Below, piece by piece: positions 1-11,295 of a stretch of DNA of 64,000 nt (within the stretch, counting starts at the first letter, position 1; each line of letters opens with the position of its first letter). The notes under the pieces are model-generated. The model was not told the origin of the DNA, did no database searches, and was given only the letters and a program-made list of their open reading frames with translations. The translations under genes were made by a program, and so were the position numbers. Source of the DNA: Lepisosteus oculatus (taxonomy: Eukaryota; Chordata; Actinopteri; Semionotiformes; Lepisosteidae); contig NW_027167714.1 of assembly GCF_040954835.1 (NCBI RefSeq), positions 62,001 to 126,000 of the forward strand. Direction: 5' to 3'.

Positions 1-1937
1 ATACATCAAAGATAGATTTTATAGGTGTAGAAACAAGTAAAACAAGCCAATGATTAGGTTTAGAAATGTATTCTGAAAATACACATTCACACCTGAAACA
101 TATGTATTTCAAATTATACATTGTATACAATCAATCAACAATCAACATATGGGCAATAATCATAAAAACACAACTAGTCTTAAACTTCAGCTACAAATTC
201 TGGTAACATGGCAATATACAGTATAGTAATGACAAACAGAAAACTAATTACATTAACACACTAACTCAAAACCACATTTTGATTCAAATATACATTTTAA
301 AATGTACAACTTCTATATTTCCAAGAAAAAAATATTACATAAAATATAAAATATTACAATGGAAGTTAAGACGATTTTTGTCCACTATTTGCAAACCCTG
401 TCTAATTGTCCTAACAGTTAGAACCAAAAACCTATTATTTTCAGAGTCCAGATCTCTTGGCCCCCTGCCTTGCATATGCATTCTTCAAGTAACACATTGC
501 ATGCTCCTTTATTTCTTTTTCTGTTGATGTAGGGTGGGACTTCAGCACCGCAGCTAGGAGAAAATTATATAATATTACTTCCCAAATAAATAATGATTAA
601 TATCTTCTTTAGTATAATCTAAAAAATGAACGGTTTACTAAGCTCAAAGCTGAAATAAATGTATAAAATTTGGCTTGCATCATAGCAGTTGAGCAATAAA
701 GTCTGTCCTAATTAAAGAGTACCCAAAGTTTGAAAGTACAACATAGAATAAGAATAAGAGAAACGGCAAAACGATTTTGTGTCATCTTCCCCATTCACAC
801 TATTTTATGTGCCATTTTTTTTGCTTATTCACATACTATTTTAATCAAAATAATATTAAGAAAGATCTGTATGTATTCAGATAGTATTATTATTGTTCAT
901 ACTTACTCGTCAAAAGAGGATTGCTGAGATATTTTCGGATATACTTCTACGTTTGAAAAACGTGTCCAAAATGGTGACCAACGAATACTAGCAATGCATT
1001 GTGGTATATAACCGGAAAATATGATGGGTTCGATATTTTCTCAACGTATGCGTTTATTAATGTTGTCGATATTATGGTTGAAATTTAACATTGATAATAC
1101 ATCGCTGCTATGAGCTGATGTGCAATTTTAACGCATGCAAATATTAAGGATCGGTCACTGTTGTATGGTATTATATATAATGACATTATGGAATAGGATG
1201 GGGACAGGCCTGGCATCACAGGGGGAGGGGGGAATGTCGCCCCTTCAGTTTTGGGCAAAAAGATTTACCTAACTTAATTTGCACCCTAAAAAAATAGTTG
1301 TACTTTGTCAATGGTCAGACAACACTAAATGACACGAACAGTCACTCAGTCTGTTTGATGGGCAGGAGGGCTATCCGTCCAGGAACTGCACATATTATTG
1401 AGTGTCAACATTACGATCCTGTTTGCTCAGGTGGACCGATTCCTTGCAGTAGTTTATCATTATACTTAAAATCGTTATATAACTAGGACTAGTTATAGCA
1501 GTCTGTGCTTTCTGTTGGTTTTACAACATTTTTTTCTTAACGATTCAGAACGTCCATGTAGCTGCAAAAATGAACGCTTATGGTACTTTTCGCTCCAGGC
1601 AATACAAACCTTGAGAGTGACGAAAAATGTGAAACTGAACTTCATCGCAAATACCAGATTGCTAGTCGTTATCTTCTATCATGAAGCACTAATCAATGGC
1701 ATAGCTGCGAGATTTCATTTGGGTAGCTGCACCGTACAGCTCCGTTTCAACCGAAATATCACTCCCCCCTCAGAATTTCAGACGCCCCCCTACAGATTTT
1801 TCCTCGGGCACCGCGCACTGATGGGGGACTTTTGTCAAGAAAATAAAAATAGAAACTCTATAGGCACTCAAACATTTTACTGTTTTTTTTCAGGCAGGTG
1901 GCAAGACCCCCTCAGCAAAACCCTTGTATGCCAAGCT
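1..1937. other. AT-rich intergenic DNA, no gene seen
   Basis: No RNA gene or convincing coding region. The short open frames lack recognisable domains and look like chance frames in AT-rich DNA. About 1024-1115 is a strongly diverged relative of one arm of the hairpin at 1938-2484 (shared order of motifs such as gcgtttattaatgt), so an old copy of that repeat lies here. Confidence 0.6.
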
Positions 1938-2484
1938 GTGGGCATTGATTCGTCGAATATACGTATATTTACGGCGAAATTACGGCTATACGTATATATA
2001 CGTCGCCTCGACGTATAATCAACGTCGAATTGCAACCGTAAAATCGACGACATGAATAAACGCATATATAACGTCGAAAAAACATCTAACACAGTGCCTG
2101 AGGCTTTTTACTGTATGTATCGTGTGTGCCGCAACTAGGAGTATACGGCACTCTGCACAGTGTACGAAGTAAATTATTTTCGCAGTAATTAATTTATTAT
2201 ATTTACTATATTTATTATACACGTGTAAATTAATTGCTGCGAAAATAATTTACTTCGTACACTGTGCAGAGTGCCGTATACTCCTAGTTGCGGCACACAC
2301 GATACATACAGTAAAAAGCCTCAGGCACTGTGTTAGATGTGTTTTCGACGTTATATATGCGTTTGTTAATGTCGTCAATTTTACGGTTGCAATTCGACGT
2401 TGATTATACTTCGAGGCGACGTATATATACGTATAGCCGTAATTTCACCGTAAATATACGTATATTCGACGAATCAATGCCCAC
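1938..2484. repeat. Near-perfect 547-bp hairpin (foldback MITE-like) repeat
   Basis: Two arms of about 257 bp, from GTGGGCATTGATTCG to its reverse complement, differ at only about eight positions and surround a short AT loop near 2208-2232 containing cacgtg. The arms are rich in cgtatatatacgt-type palindromes. No open frame is credible and no clear target duplication is visible. A second, truncated copy lies at 45226-45545 with the loop reverse-complemented, meaning it sits in the opposite orientation. The two arms are closer to each other than expected of an old element, so insertion or arm homogenisation is recent. The superfamily is not recognised. Confidence 0.85.
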
Positions 2485-2530
2485 TGGGAACAAGCTCGCT
2501 TCTTTCTACCATGATGTCACCATGACCAAA

Positions 2531-2543
2531 TCTGTCTTTAAAC
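2531..2543 (-). promoter_or_regulatory. snRNA 3' box of U4 copy 1
   Basis: On the minus strand this reads GTTTAAAGACAGA, which fits the vertebrate Pol II snRNA 3'-end signal GTTT(N0-3)AAARNNAGA exactly. It starts 8 nt past the U4 3' end and would direct Integrator-dependent 3' processing. Confidence 0.85.
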
Positions 2544-2550
2544 ACCTTGC

Positions 2551-2696
2551 TCAGTCTCTAACGAGACTGTCAAAAATTGCTTTCGCCGATTGTATTGCAA
2601 ACCGGCGGAAGCGGGGTATTGGGAAAAGTTTTCAACTAGCAATAATCCCGCCTCGGCTAAACCTCACAGGCTACGATACTGCCACTGCGCAAAGCT
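2551..2696 (-). ncRNA. U4: U4 spliceosomal snRNA gene (copy 1)
   Basis: U4 pairs with U6 in the U4/U6.U5 tri-snRNP. On the minus strand the gene begins AGCTTTGCGCAGTGGCAGTA, the U6-pairing stem II strand. It continues through the 5' stem-loop (GAGGTTTAGCCGAGG), the stem I strand (ATTATTGCTAG), the central AAAACTTTTCCCAATACC, the central hairpin and an Sm site AATTTTTG (2572-2579), and ends in the GACAGTCTC...GAGACTG terminal stem. Length 146 nt matches the family. A perfect 3' box follows. Compared with copy 2 at 12449-12594 it has GGGAT rather than canonical GCGAT at the base of the 5' stem-loop, which weakens that stem slightly, so this may be the less fit copy. Identification is by recall of U4 sequence. 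Confidence 0.93.
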
Positions 2697-2779
2697 GACG
2701 GTTGCCAGGCAACCGCGGGGATCCTATGGAAATCGTTATCAATCGTCTCATGGCATGTCGTTGCTGTAACGCTTCATAT
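2697..2779 (-). promoter_or_regulatory. Conserved U4 upstream region (core snRNA promoter)
   Basis: The 83 bp upstream of U4 are nearly identical to 12595-12679, and homology between the two U4 loci stops at the same place (catatttg). The segment spans the positions (-45 to -70) where a proximal sequence element must lie, near catgagacgattgataacg on the sense strand. I cannot fix the PSE exactly. Confidence 0.55.
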
Positions 2780-3308
2780 TTGTCGTCTTCTTCTAGCTTG
2801 AGGTTTTGAAGAATTTCATGACAGACAAGGGCTCCGTTGGGAACAAAGAAACCCGTTGATTCTTTTCAGCAGCAGAAATACAACCCTTTAAATACAAGAT
2901 GACAGAACAATGACGAAGGGCATGCCGGGAGGAACTCATGCACTACAGAGGAAAGGGGGCGGGCACGTACAGTTCACATTCAAGCCACAAGTACTCTTCT
3001 CGGATGTTGCACAAACAAATCCTAACGTCTTGAAAGCATTGCGGCATGTTTGTGTCCCACTTCCCGTGGCTGCAGGATGACTGACATGAACGGACAAACA
3101 CAATCTGTGGCGTTTAGCGTGACATAGTCTTGCAGGCATCGTGCTGTCTCACTGCAATACTATACCGCTGGAGGAAACAGTCCATCTGGCCATGAAACTC
3201 ATTTGAACGTCTAGCTACAGCAACTAACAATATCATGATTTATTCAGGATGTGTGGAATCAGCACGTCCCGGAGACAGCTTCCGAAATCGTGAGCATTCT
3301 CTGGTGGT
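2780..3308. other. Spacer; 3095-3308 duplicated at 11296-11508
   Basis: 2780-3094 holds nothing recognised. From 3095 on it is a close copy of 11296-11508, the DNA leading into tRNA-Gly. At 11488-11530 the same sequence runs without interruption, giving the empty site for the LINE inserted here at 3309. Confidence 0.7.
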
Positions 3309-3503
3309 AGGGGCGTTCAAGATGGCGCTCAGGTGGGAGGTAAAGTTTAGTGGTTGAGGATTTTTTTTGAGTTTTTCATGACCTGAATGTTAATTTTTGC
3401 TTTTTTTGACTACAGAAAAATAAGGACTTAACACTACTTGTTTAAACTTCAGTTATAATTGAAAGAAAAAAAAACGATTTTTTTTAGGTTTAAGAATTTC
3501 GAT

Positions 3504-4427
3504 ATGAGTAACACTGGGAAAACAAAAGAGAGTGCTGGGTCTTCGAAGGAGAAGTCTAAGAAACCTCAATCGTATATGTATAGCACTACAAGAAAATTGA
3601 TGGCAACTAAAGGGAAAAGTGAAGCAGCTGGAGGGGACGTGGAAAGAGTGCTGGAGATGCGCTCGTACGCGAGCGTTCGCAGCCCAAGTGAGACTCAGCT
3701 GCCAGAGGAAGAGCCGGAGTCCCTGCCCAGCACACCTGTGAAAACCCCGGCAGCCAAGAGAGGAAGGGGCGACCTGACGCTGGAGGAGCTCCAGACCAAC
3801 ATCTTCAACATGATGGCACAGAGCATGGGTGAGCTGAAGGAAATGATTTGATCTAATACAGTCGAAATCGAAAGTCTTAAAAAGTCCATGGACTGTGTGT
3901 TTAAAGAGGTTGAAGACTTAAAGAGTGAAGTAAAAGTTCTTAAACAAGTAAATACCAAACAAGAAAAGCATATTAAAGAACTTGAATTGAAAGTGAACGA
4001 TGTAGATAGATACCGTCGATGATGGAATTTAAAATTATTTGGAGTTAAAGAGGAACGTGATAAGGACCTTGTTGCAACAGTGAAGGGTATCTGTAAAAGG
4101 ACCCTGCCGGACCAGGAGGACGTAATATCGGCCATTGACTTTGTTCACAGGCTCGGGAGAGCGAACATGTCTGGGCAAGTGCGCCCCAGATCGATTATAA
4201 TACAGTTCACCAAGAGGACGGCGAGGGACATGCTGTGGCGAGCGGCGAGGGGGAATGAGTATTTGAATGGGAACAAACTGAGGTTTGCAGAGGACCTGTC
4301 TGCCGCGGACAGGAGCACCAGGAACCAGCTGTGGCCCCAGGTTGAAGCTGCCAGAAGAGAGGGGAGGAGAGCCTACTTTGTGGGAGCGAGGGCCTTTGTG
4401 GACGGGAAGGAGATTTGCTCCCAGTGA
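3504..4427 (+). pseudogene. L1 ORF1p-like RNA-binding protein, two in-frame TGA codons
   Basis: A single reading frame of 307 residues shows the L1 ORF1p plan: a disordered basic N-terminus, a coiled coil (about residues 116-170, heptads such as IESLKKSM and LKSEVKVLKQV), an RRM-like domain starting WNLKLFGVKEE, and a C-terminal domain with RSIIIQFTKRTARD and LRFAEDLSA. ORF1p is the LINE's RNA chaperone. Two TGA codons interrupt it (3849-3851 and 4020-4022); the second sits where an arginine is expected, consistent with CGA-to-TGA decay at CpG. Otherwise the frame is undamaged, implying moderate age. The start ATG is chosen because it begins the basic tail just after the 5' UTR. Confidence 0.85.
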
Positions 4428-4609
4428 CTGCTCAGTTAATGATTATGTTTGGTTATATTTGTTATACCAGTATATACTAGTGTTTCTTTAGTGTTAGTTT
4501 GGAATGGTGTAGTTAAGTGTTAAGGACTGTTATAGTTCTGGTTCTTTGAAAAACTCAATAGTTTAGACAGTCTTAGAGTTAGTTATTTGCTTTTGTGTAT
4601 GTCTTTTTC

Positions 4610-4693
4610 ATGAATGCCAGAGGTACTCGAAATGTTGTTAAAAGAAAAACTGTGTGCTGAGTTTTATTTTTTACAGGAAACGCATGCATGTTG
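4610..4693 (+). pseudogene. ORF2 endonuclease N-terminal remnant of the half-LINE
   Basis: Reads MNARGTRNVVKRKTV and, one frame shift later, EFYFLQETHAC. These are the first two landmarks of an L1 apurinic-type endonuclease (NxRG...KRK and FLQETH). About eight residues are missing between them, and everything after the QETH motif is gone; 3' UTR follows directly. Confidence 0.75.
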
Positions 4694-4939
4694 AAACTAA
4701 AGTTTATAAATAATTGAGAAATATTAAAGCAAGGAAAATATGATACGTGTAAAATATACAATTTGATCACATAATTACTTAATTACCTCTGGTAGTTAAA
4801 TGCTTTTTTCTGCTGCGTTTTTTTTCTCTTGTACATGACTCTGATCCTCTTGTTGTATTTGTATTTGTAAATTCTGTTTAATAAAAAAAAAATTAAAAAA
4901 GCATTCTCTGGTGGTGTCCTGCAGGCTTCCTGTGGGTGT

Positions 4940-5011
4940 GCGTTGGTGGTATAGTGGTGAGCATAGCTACCTTCCAAGCAGTTGACCCGGGTTCGATTCC
5001 CGGCCAACGCA
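4940..5011 (+). tRNA. tRNA-Gly(TCC)
   Basis: 72 nt with acceptor GCGTTGG/CCAACGC, A-box tggtatagtggtgag, anticodon TCC in loop CTTCCAA (4971-4977), and B-box GGTTCGATTCC with a fully paired T stem. A TTTT Pol III terminator lies 10 nt downstream. It decodes GGA/GGG. It lies just beyond the half-LINE insertion and is the intact partner of the decayed copy at 11534-11605. No feature suggests a pseudogene. Confidence 0.95.
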
Positions 5012-5560
5012 GTGGCGAATGTTTTCAAATGCTGTCATGAGCCTTGGACTGTGACTAGCAAAGCGAAGCCTTTTGAAAGAGCTAAAGCACTGAAAAACGG
5101 AATTGAGGGAGAATCTTACAGGGGATTCTGAGCGGTGTCTGCATACACGCAGTCCGATACGGGTGCTGAAAGCTTGAGCTACTCTTAATGTCATGCTGGC
5201 TTTCCCCGGAGTAAATCTGTTACATTGAAAGAATGCTTCTCGCAGGTTCAAAAAGGGACCCTTGTTAATTGGAGAAATCAATGATTTCGAATGAATTCTG
5301 TATGCGTTAAAAGACAGCTTTACACAGAAAACATGCAGGACACTGCTTATGATGTTTCCCGAGCCGAAACACAGTGCGTTTTTTCAAGCCATCTGACAAA
5401 GCCCGCCCACTGAAAACTGCAGCAGATCGTGTAAAGACGTTCAACTTTGTAACTACTGCACGCACAGGAAGCAGAATAAATTCCTCTTTTCAAACTGTCA
5501 AAGGTTTGCTTTACGAACGCCGCAGGACATCGCACAATCTCTTTTGAACAGGGACAAACG
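5012..5560. repeat. tRNA spacer family 1 (copy a)
   Basis: Repeated after tRNA-Gly at 11606-12155 in the same orientation. Its right half recurs reverse-complemented at 17612-17857, 42583-42880 and 58610-58900. No RNA structure is recognised, but the constant association with tRNA loci marks it as part of an ancestral repeat unit. Confidence 0.8.
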
Positions 5561-5722
5561 ATTTCTTATGGGGCGCAGTAAGTACTGTTACTGTCACTGC
5601 TCGATACCGACGTTGGCCTACTATACCATGTTCAGCCACTGCTAGAAAATGTACGGCTCTAGCACCGGAGCAAACAACAGGAGGGCCGATGTCGAACAGG
5701 CACACATGTCAGACATGGAGAG

Positions 5723-5804
5723 CGATGAGAATGGGATTCGAACCCATGCCTGCAGAGCACAATGGATTAGCAGTCCATCACCTTAACCACTCAGCCACCT
5801 TGTC
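5723..5804 (-). tRNA. tRNA-Ser(GCT), slightly degenerate
   Basis: 82-nt class II tRNA with long variable arm. The anticodon is GCT in loop CTGCTAA, the A-box TGGCTGAGTGG and the B-box GGTTCGAATCC. The acceptor GACAAGG opposite TCTCATC leaves two mispairs (positions 3-70 and 4-69), so function is uncertain. It decodes AGC/AGU if active. The first TTTT downstream is distant. Confidence 0.8.
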
Positions 5805-6183
5805 GACGAAACTGGGCTGTCCGGACATGGGTTGGCGCGCTCCAGATGATCTTTTTCTTTTTTTCCCCACGTACTCGAGGGTCATTTTCCTGTTCCACAT
5901 GTGATTTCAACATTTTCCTTGGGAGATGTCAAGCCAGCAAGCCACTGCTGTGGTTCAGTGGCCAGTGTGGAGTTCAGTGGCCCTGTTGTACACAGAAAGC
6001 ACATTGAGCTCCTTGGACATGAAAAGTTCCAGATAAAAGCCATTTGTCATCCTTTCTCTTGGTGTCGATGTTGCTATTGTATGTAAAGGTGGCAACTTGC
6101 TCAGCGAGCAGGCGGAGCACACACCGAATGCAGATGTGTCTGAGTGGTGTGTCCAAGTGGCTGCAAAAGGACAACACTCCTGG

Positions 6184-6233
6184 GGCGCCGTGGCTTAGTT
6201 GGTTAAAGCGCCTGTCTAGTAAACAGGAGATCC
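6184..6233 (+). pseudogene. tRNA-Thr(AGT) 5' fragment
   Basis: Acceptor 5' strand, D arm and anticodon arm (TCTAGTAA) match the tRNA at 52948. After gagatcc the sequence jumps to ccgcctatggctag, which lies ~80 bp further on in the other copy. The deletion removed the T arm, acceptor 3' strand and B-box, so it cannot be a functional gene. Confidence 0.9.
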
Positions 6234-7002
6234 CCGCCTATGGCTAGACTTAATTAAATGCAAGTATTCATTTCCTGTCTTTAACGCGACTTGTTTTTCT
6301 TAAAATGGATGCAACTTGCAAAACATGAAATACAAGCCTTGCTAATCAGCGCTAGCGGCTGGCAAAAAAAAGGAGTCAGCTATTTTTTTTTCTTTAACCT
6401 TAACCCTGCTAACGGAGAAGAGTTAAACGACCGAGTCTATGCAGCTTAAACGGTGCGCAAGTCGGGTTCTTAGCTGAAAGGGTGGTAAATCACGCTCACC
6501 CCAGTCCTTAATCTTTTAAAGAGGATACAAAATTGAACGTAGTCGCCACATCACATACATCCTGTTAAATGATAAAAAGGTAACATCTATCCTCGCTCCA
6601 GAGTAAATCTCACGTTGAGGGCATCTTTTTTTTCACTTTACCGTGAGTCGGGCTCGGCTGCACAGAGGAAAGAGCAGAGCAATGAGGTCACAGGGACAGG
6701 GGAGTCACACGCTGGCGGTTTGAATACGCGGAAGATCACTGAGGGATCCACAGTATGTGGACCCTCCTTCGCCATCAGTCCACACTCCGGACTCTGAATC
6801 CTGCCATCCGAGTTAAGATCTCGGCGGAACCTGAGGCGCAGTTCCTTCTTAAAACGTAATCTGGTGAGCATTTCTAGAATCGCACTTGTATAGATGCAGC
6901 CTTTAATGTGTTGCTAGGTTAAAATTGATGACTTCTTGTATTTCAGTAGGCAACTGCCCTCTTGATTTTGGATTTAATTTCTTTATTACAGGGGCGCTTT
7001 TA
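6234..7002. repeat. tRNA spacer family 3 (copy a)
   Basis: About 770 bp found again at 32845-33206 (partial), 53060-53850, and inverted at 27815-28260. It includes a landmark ctttaccgtgagtcgggctc. Copies are roughly 95% alike by eye. The family ends at gcttttatgaag, exactly where ERV sequence begins here. Confidence 0.8.
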
Positions 7003-10000
7003 TGAAGCCAAGGGACCAGGGAGCTGCCCCAGTACTGGGATGGCCAGTTCGAAATCATAGAAACTATTGTCAATTCCAGTCCCATGTCAGTGCGAGCAGG
7101 GATTTTGACATCTTGTTTTGCTATGTTCTGCACCAACAGGCAGGTGGCTCGGCCATTCCGTTCCAGTCTGGGGGTACAACAGACTGCTAGGTTCAGTCTG
7201 ATAAACTGAGCTGATGGTTGGAAGAAAACCATCTCAGCGTCCATTCTCTGTCCCTTCTTTAGGACAAGGCGTACCGGAAACCCTGCTGTTGACGCAGGAA
7301 CGATCAGGTCCGATTCGTTTACTACCTGGCAGGCCTGAGGAATCGTCTGACCTGACCGAATGTTCTCGGGGTCACCGCTTAGAGAGTGGGCATCTGGGTC
7401 CACCCGTTTCCACAGCACACTGTTTACTGTGTCCAGCTGGGCGCCCAGTCGAACCAATAGGTCTGCACCAATGCAGACCGAATGGGTCAGCTGAGGTGCT
7501 ACCTGGAAGTAGTGAGCAAACTTCCTTTTTCCGATGGAGATGGAAGCTACACAGCTTCCTTTGCTCCAAATGGACCTATGAGGTGGGGGTGCCCACCACA
7601 GAACCTGTGACTGCGTCACCAGGGTCACCTGACAGCTTCGCGACAGGTCCTCGAACAGACCTTCACTGATTATGGACTTCTCAGAGCTGAGGCTAAGAAT
7701 TACATCATCAACCTGCACTTCTGCCACCTGGACCCCCTCCCACCACCATGGGGTGGTAGTCCTGGACCCCCTGAGGTACCAGGGTGCACAGAAAGGACTC
7801 CCATTCATTACCGGACAGGGAGATCCACTCTTCTTCAGGGATGAAAAGGGGGTGTGCTTTACCTGGCGGGTCAAGCAGCTGCTCGGAGCACTGCTCCTGT
7901 AGTTGGGAGACCGTGGGAGTGCTGGCCTGGGCAGGACTTCCCTGTAGTTTTGGAAAGCAAGAAGAGACATTTATTCTCGTCCAGAGGAACCAGGAGGAAC
8001 CTCCAACTCAGCTATAGTGTTCAGTGGGCACTGTGTGATCACAGCATAACCACTGAATCCCCCTTTTTGCTGTGCAACAGGCTTAGGGTTTTTGACCTGA
8101 GCCCACAATTTTCCACGCTGGCAGTCCACCAGAGGCTCCAGCCTGTCAAGCAGGTCTTGGCCAATGAGTAGTGGCTCTGTTTTTAACCTAGAGATGTAAA
8201 CAGGATGCACCACGTTCATTGGCCCGAACCTAAGTGCCACCCACACTCGGTGTGTGATCCTGGCATGATCCTGGGTATAGCTGGAAATATCTATTTTACA
8301 CGGTTCTACCTTAAGTCTGATGCCTTTTCCTTTCGCTACTCGTTTGAGCTCGCTGAGTAGATCGGCTGACATCAAACTAATTTCAGCCCCAGTGTCAATC
8401 AGTGCTTCTCTATCTAAGACGTTTTCAAGAGAAACCTTGATATAAATACGCCTTGCTTTGCCTTTCTGGCTGAGATTCCCTAAGAATTGTTGGAAGCCTG
8501 CCTTTTCTTTGACTTCAGGGGCGGGGTCAGCGCCCAACTCAGAGTCACAGCCTTCTTCCAGGCAGGAACCCTCCCACCCAATCAGATAGACTGAGGGAGG
8601 GGCTTGGGACGGATCCCCGCCTCCTCCAGTGAGAAGGGGCGTGGTCCCCCTAAGCTCATTCACACTTCTGGCATTCGGTGCGGAAGGTTTACCCTGTCCT
8701 GATCTCTCAGGCAGGGCTTGTTCAAGCCTGGCCAGGCGGGCTGCAGTCGACTCCCTTCGTCCAGTCTTATGATAGACTCTGCCTGAGCCCTTGCCTTCCC
8801 CGTAGCGCTCACGGCGGCTCTGACGCTTAGTGCGGTCCTGCCTGCCTATTTTGCGCCGGGGCTTAGCGAGCTCAGGAACCTCAGCTGCCTCGAGCTGAGG
8901 CGAGTCGTCAACCCTGCTGGCTTTAGTGGCGAACACGGCCGTTTTAGCAGGTTTTCGCTCTGAGGAAGCAGAGACTTCAGCTCCCCAGGCTTTTTGAGCC
9001 AACCTTCTAATGTCAGCCATTTTCATCGCTTTTGCATCAGTGTGCATCACAATCATTTTCCTGACTGAGGGATGCAGATTAGCAATGAATAAACCTTTGA
9101 AATTCACGTTCTCTTCGCAACCCTCTTCATTCCGCCCTGCAAAATAAGTGCGCCTAAGCCTCTGATAATAGTCGCGAGGGGCTTCAGCTTTTTCGTGCTT
9201 AATATGGTGCACAGCAGCCACGGCAGCTATGGGATCGATAAAAGCCGAAAATTCTCCGATCATTGCCTGACACAGCTCCTCAAAGCTATTACAGACCTCC
9301 GGTCCTTGTCTAGACATCCACTCGTGGACCGCTCGGCTGGTAGTTTTCCTTACTTACATAGCCTTTTCCTGTTCGGACGCTTCGGGCATAAACTGCAAAG
9401 TATATCTCAGCTCATCGATGTAGGTCTCCACATTATTCCCTGACACTGACGGGTCAAACCTTTCTACATCTTTGGCTAACTGCCTCAGGGAGTGGAGGTT
9501 AATTTTTACGGTTTCTCCGCGGGCAGGGAGACGGCCGTGATCAGGAGCAGGGGGTCTATGCCTGAATTGACTCGCCCTTGCGTTTCGCGCAGGACTCAGC
9601 GATCTCCCCCATGCCGATCCGACCACAGACCCTGGCCGGGAGAAACCTCCTCCCGGCGCGCTGGGTGAGCGCTCCGGGCTGCTAGGTGGGCTGGCATGCA
9701 AGTGGGATCTAGTCTATTTTGCTTCCAGTACGGCAGCATCTGACTCCTTTTGCCTTTCCTGGCTGAGCTCATTTAAACTCACAATTTCTTTTTCTTTTTC
9801 TTTCGAGCTCGCTTCCAGGTCTCTCCTAGCTACCTCAGCCGCAGTTTCTCTAGCAGACAAGTCATCTAATTTACCTAAAACTTCCCTGAGTCAGTCTTCA
9901 CTTTCCTCATTTTTCACTCTCTTTTCTCTGATTATATCCAACAACTCGACTCGCTCCGCCTTATATCTTTCTAGCGTTCCCTGAAGCTTTTGAAACTTTG

Positions 10001-10449
10001 TCAGCTCGGACAAAGACAGTTCCAGCTGTTTAGCTAGATTTAAGGTGAAACTCGATAGGACCAGAACTGCGTTCACAGACACTCCTGTGTTAAGCTGGTT
10101 CGCTACCTTAGCTACTAAATCTACTTGCAGCTTCTCAATATCATCAAAGTTCAACTTTTCGATACCACTCCAGTAACCAGGATTGTCGTCGCTAGAAATA
10201 GTACTTATAAGCGACTCCACTTCAGACATTTTAGCAGCCATTGTCATTACGTCAGAGAAACTTTAAGAGTATTACTTTTTTTTTTCTTTTTCCAAAATAC
10301 AGTATGGAATCTAGACACCCGAGCAGATGGATTTCCAATCAGCACACGTTACACTAAACGCTAGAAAACAGGGGGATTTCTTTACGCAGTTATCAGCACA
10401 CCCGGTATTCGCGTATAGAAGCCGCGGATTCTCATTTCATTCTAAACTC

Positions 10450-10467
10450 GCCCACCCAGGGACGCCA
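10450..10467 (-). other. Primer-binding site matching tRNA-Asn
   Basis: In element sense TGGCGTCCCTGGGTGGGC. This is the exact 18-nt complement of the 3' end of tRNA-Asn(GTT) plus CCA, as encoded at 60265-60338 in this window. It sits five nucleotides inside the LTR edge, the normal position. Confidence 0.88.
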
Positions 10468-10472
10468 TTAAA

Positions 10473-11295
10473 TGTAATGGTTTGATGGGTTTACTGAGAC
10501 AATTATTAATTGTAGCAGTAATCACAAGGTTGTTTGTTGGGGCTTTTAGAAAATCAATCGTCAGAACAACTAACAACGCACACACAGAGGTTCAATACAC
10601 TAGATACATTTATTAATATAAATTGTGCACCAAACATATACTAGTCTGCCTGGATACGAGTGGCAGACCTTACTGTGAGGGTTATCAATATACAAGGTAT
10701 ATAATCCCGAAGAGATGCAAACACAAAGAGATACACAACAGAGAATATATGTCAATATAAATCGTTCGGTTACCAAATCGCTAATCAGTGTTATTACCCA
10801 CTGTTACTCTAAACTCGGAAGTAAATACATTACTCATGAATTAAATTGATAACAACTTGTGTTGAGGTACAATTAAATTCTCGAGACGCAATGTAGAACA
10901 TGGGGTTTACTTATCCACTGTGTATGGATTTGGAATTTCCCGGCATGAACACCAAACCAGCTGACAGGCTCTGTTGCAGCCTCTGTTCCAGCGGTTGTCC
11001 AATGGGTGTTGTCCCGGCGTCCTCTGGCTACCGGCCAACCAGTCAAGGTGCAGCTCGGAGTAGGACGGGCGGAGGAATCTGACTGCGGCGCGCAGGGCAG
11101 TCGTTGCTCCGAGGGGATCTACCAGCAGTCCGGCTGGCTGATAGAAAGTCTCTATGCACAGAGTGTGACCGCGAGTCCTCACAAGTCACTCTTGTGCCTG
11201 GGAAGAAGCTGGTTCGTTCCCGGTCCAGCACTGCTTCTGAATAAGCTATTCAGGTTGTCGACGAGGGTCCAACTGTAGGGTCCAACTGTCCAACA
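10473..11295 (-). repeat. 5' LTR of the antisense ERV
   Basis: Begins on the plus strand with TGTAATGG, so it ends ...CCATTACA in element sense, five nucleotides before the primer-binding site. It shares its terminal region (ctgctacaattaataattgt in element sense) with the LTR ending at 27814. The outer end at 11295 is placed where homology to 3095 onward resumes; the LTR may be shortened there. Confidence 0.7.

Larger units (their letters stand above)
3309..4900 (+). mobile_element. ORF1-only (half-LINE) L1-type retrotransposon with target duplication
   Basis: The element starts aggggcgttcaagatggcgc, typical of an L1-type 5' UTR, and ends in an A-rich tail (ataaaaaaaaaattaaaaaa). It is flanked by a target duplication of at least 15 bp, gcattctctggtggt, at 3294-3308 and 4901-4915. 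The paralogous empty site at about 11490-11505 has a single copy. It carries ORF1, then only the first ~25 codons of ORF2 (endonuclease start), then directly a 3' UTR of about 200 bp. It therefore has both true ends but lacks nearly all of ORF2, like mammalian HAL1 half-LINEs. It must have been mobilised by an autonomous L1 in trans or deleted after insertion. Confidence 0.88.
7003..11295 (-). mobile_element. Class I ERV-like fossil, antisense, 5' part only
   Basis: Reading on the minus strand: a 5' LTR (10473-11295), a primer-binding site, a gag region (about 8900-10247, with the N-terminal matrix-like frame at 9891-10247 and a capsid-like segment near 9000-9317), then two retropepsin-like domains in tandem (about 8050-8480, with the motif [11 protein letters not shown], and about 7200-7700). 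The sequence then stops against spacer family 3. Reverse transcriptase, integrase and env are absent here. It is a broken copy with a handful of visible breaks. Related protease-region sequence lies at 24645-25250 on the plus strand, so the family has at least two copies in the window. Confidence 0.8.

Noticed and set aside
4783-5281. Minus-strand frames with GNRTRVNCLEG-like peptide
   Set aside because: This is the reverse complement of tRNA-Gly, a well-known source of false proteins. The same applies at 11434-11875.
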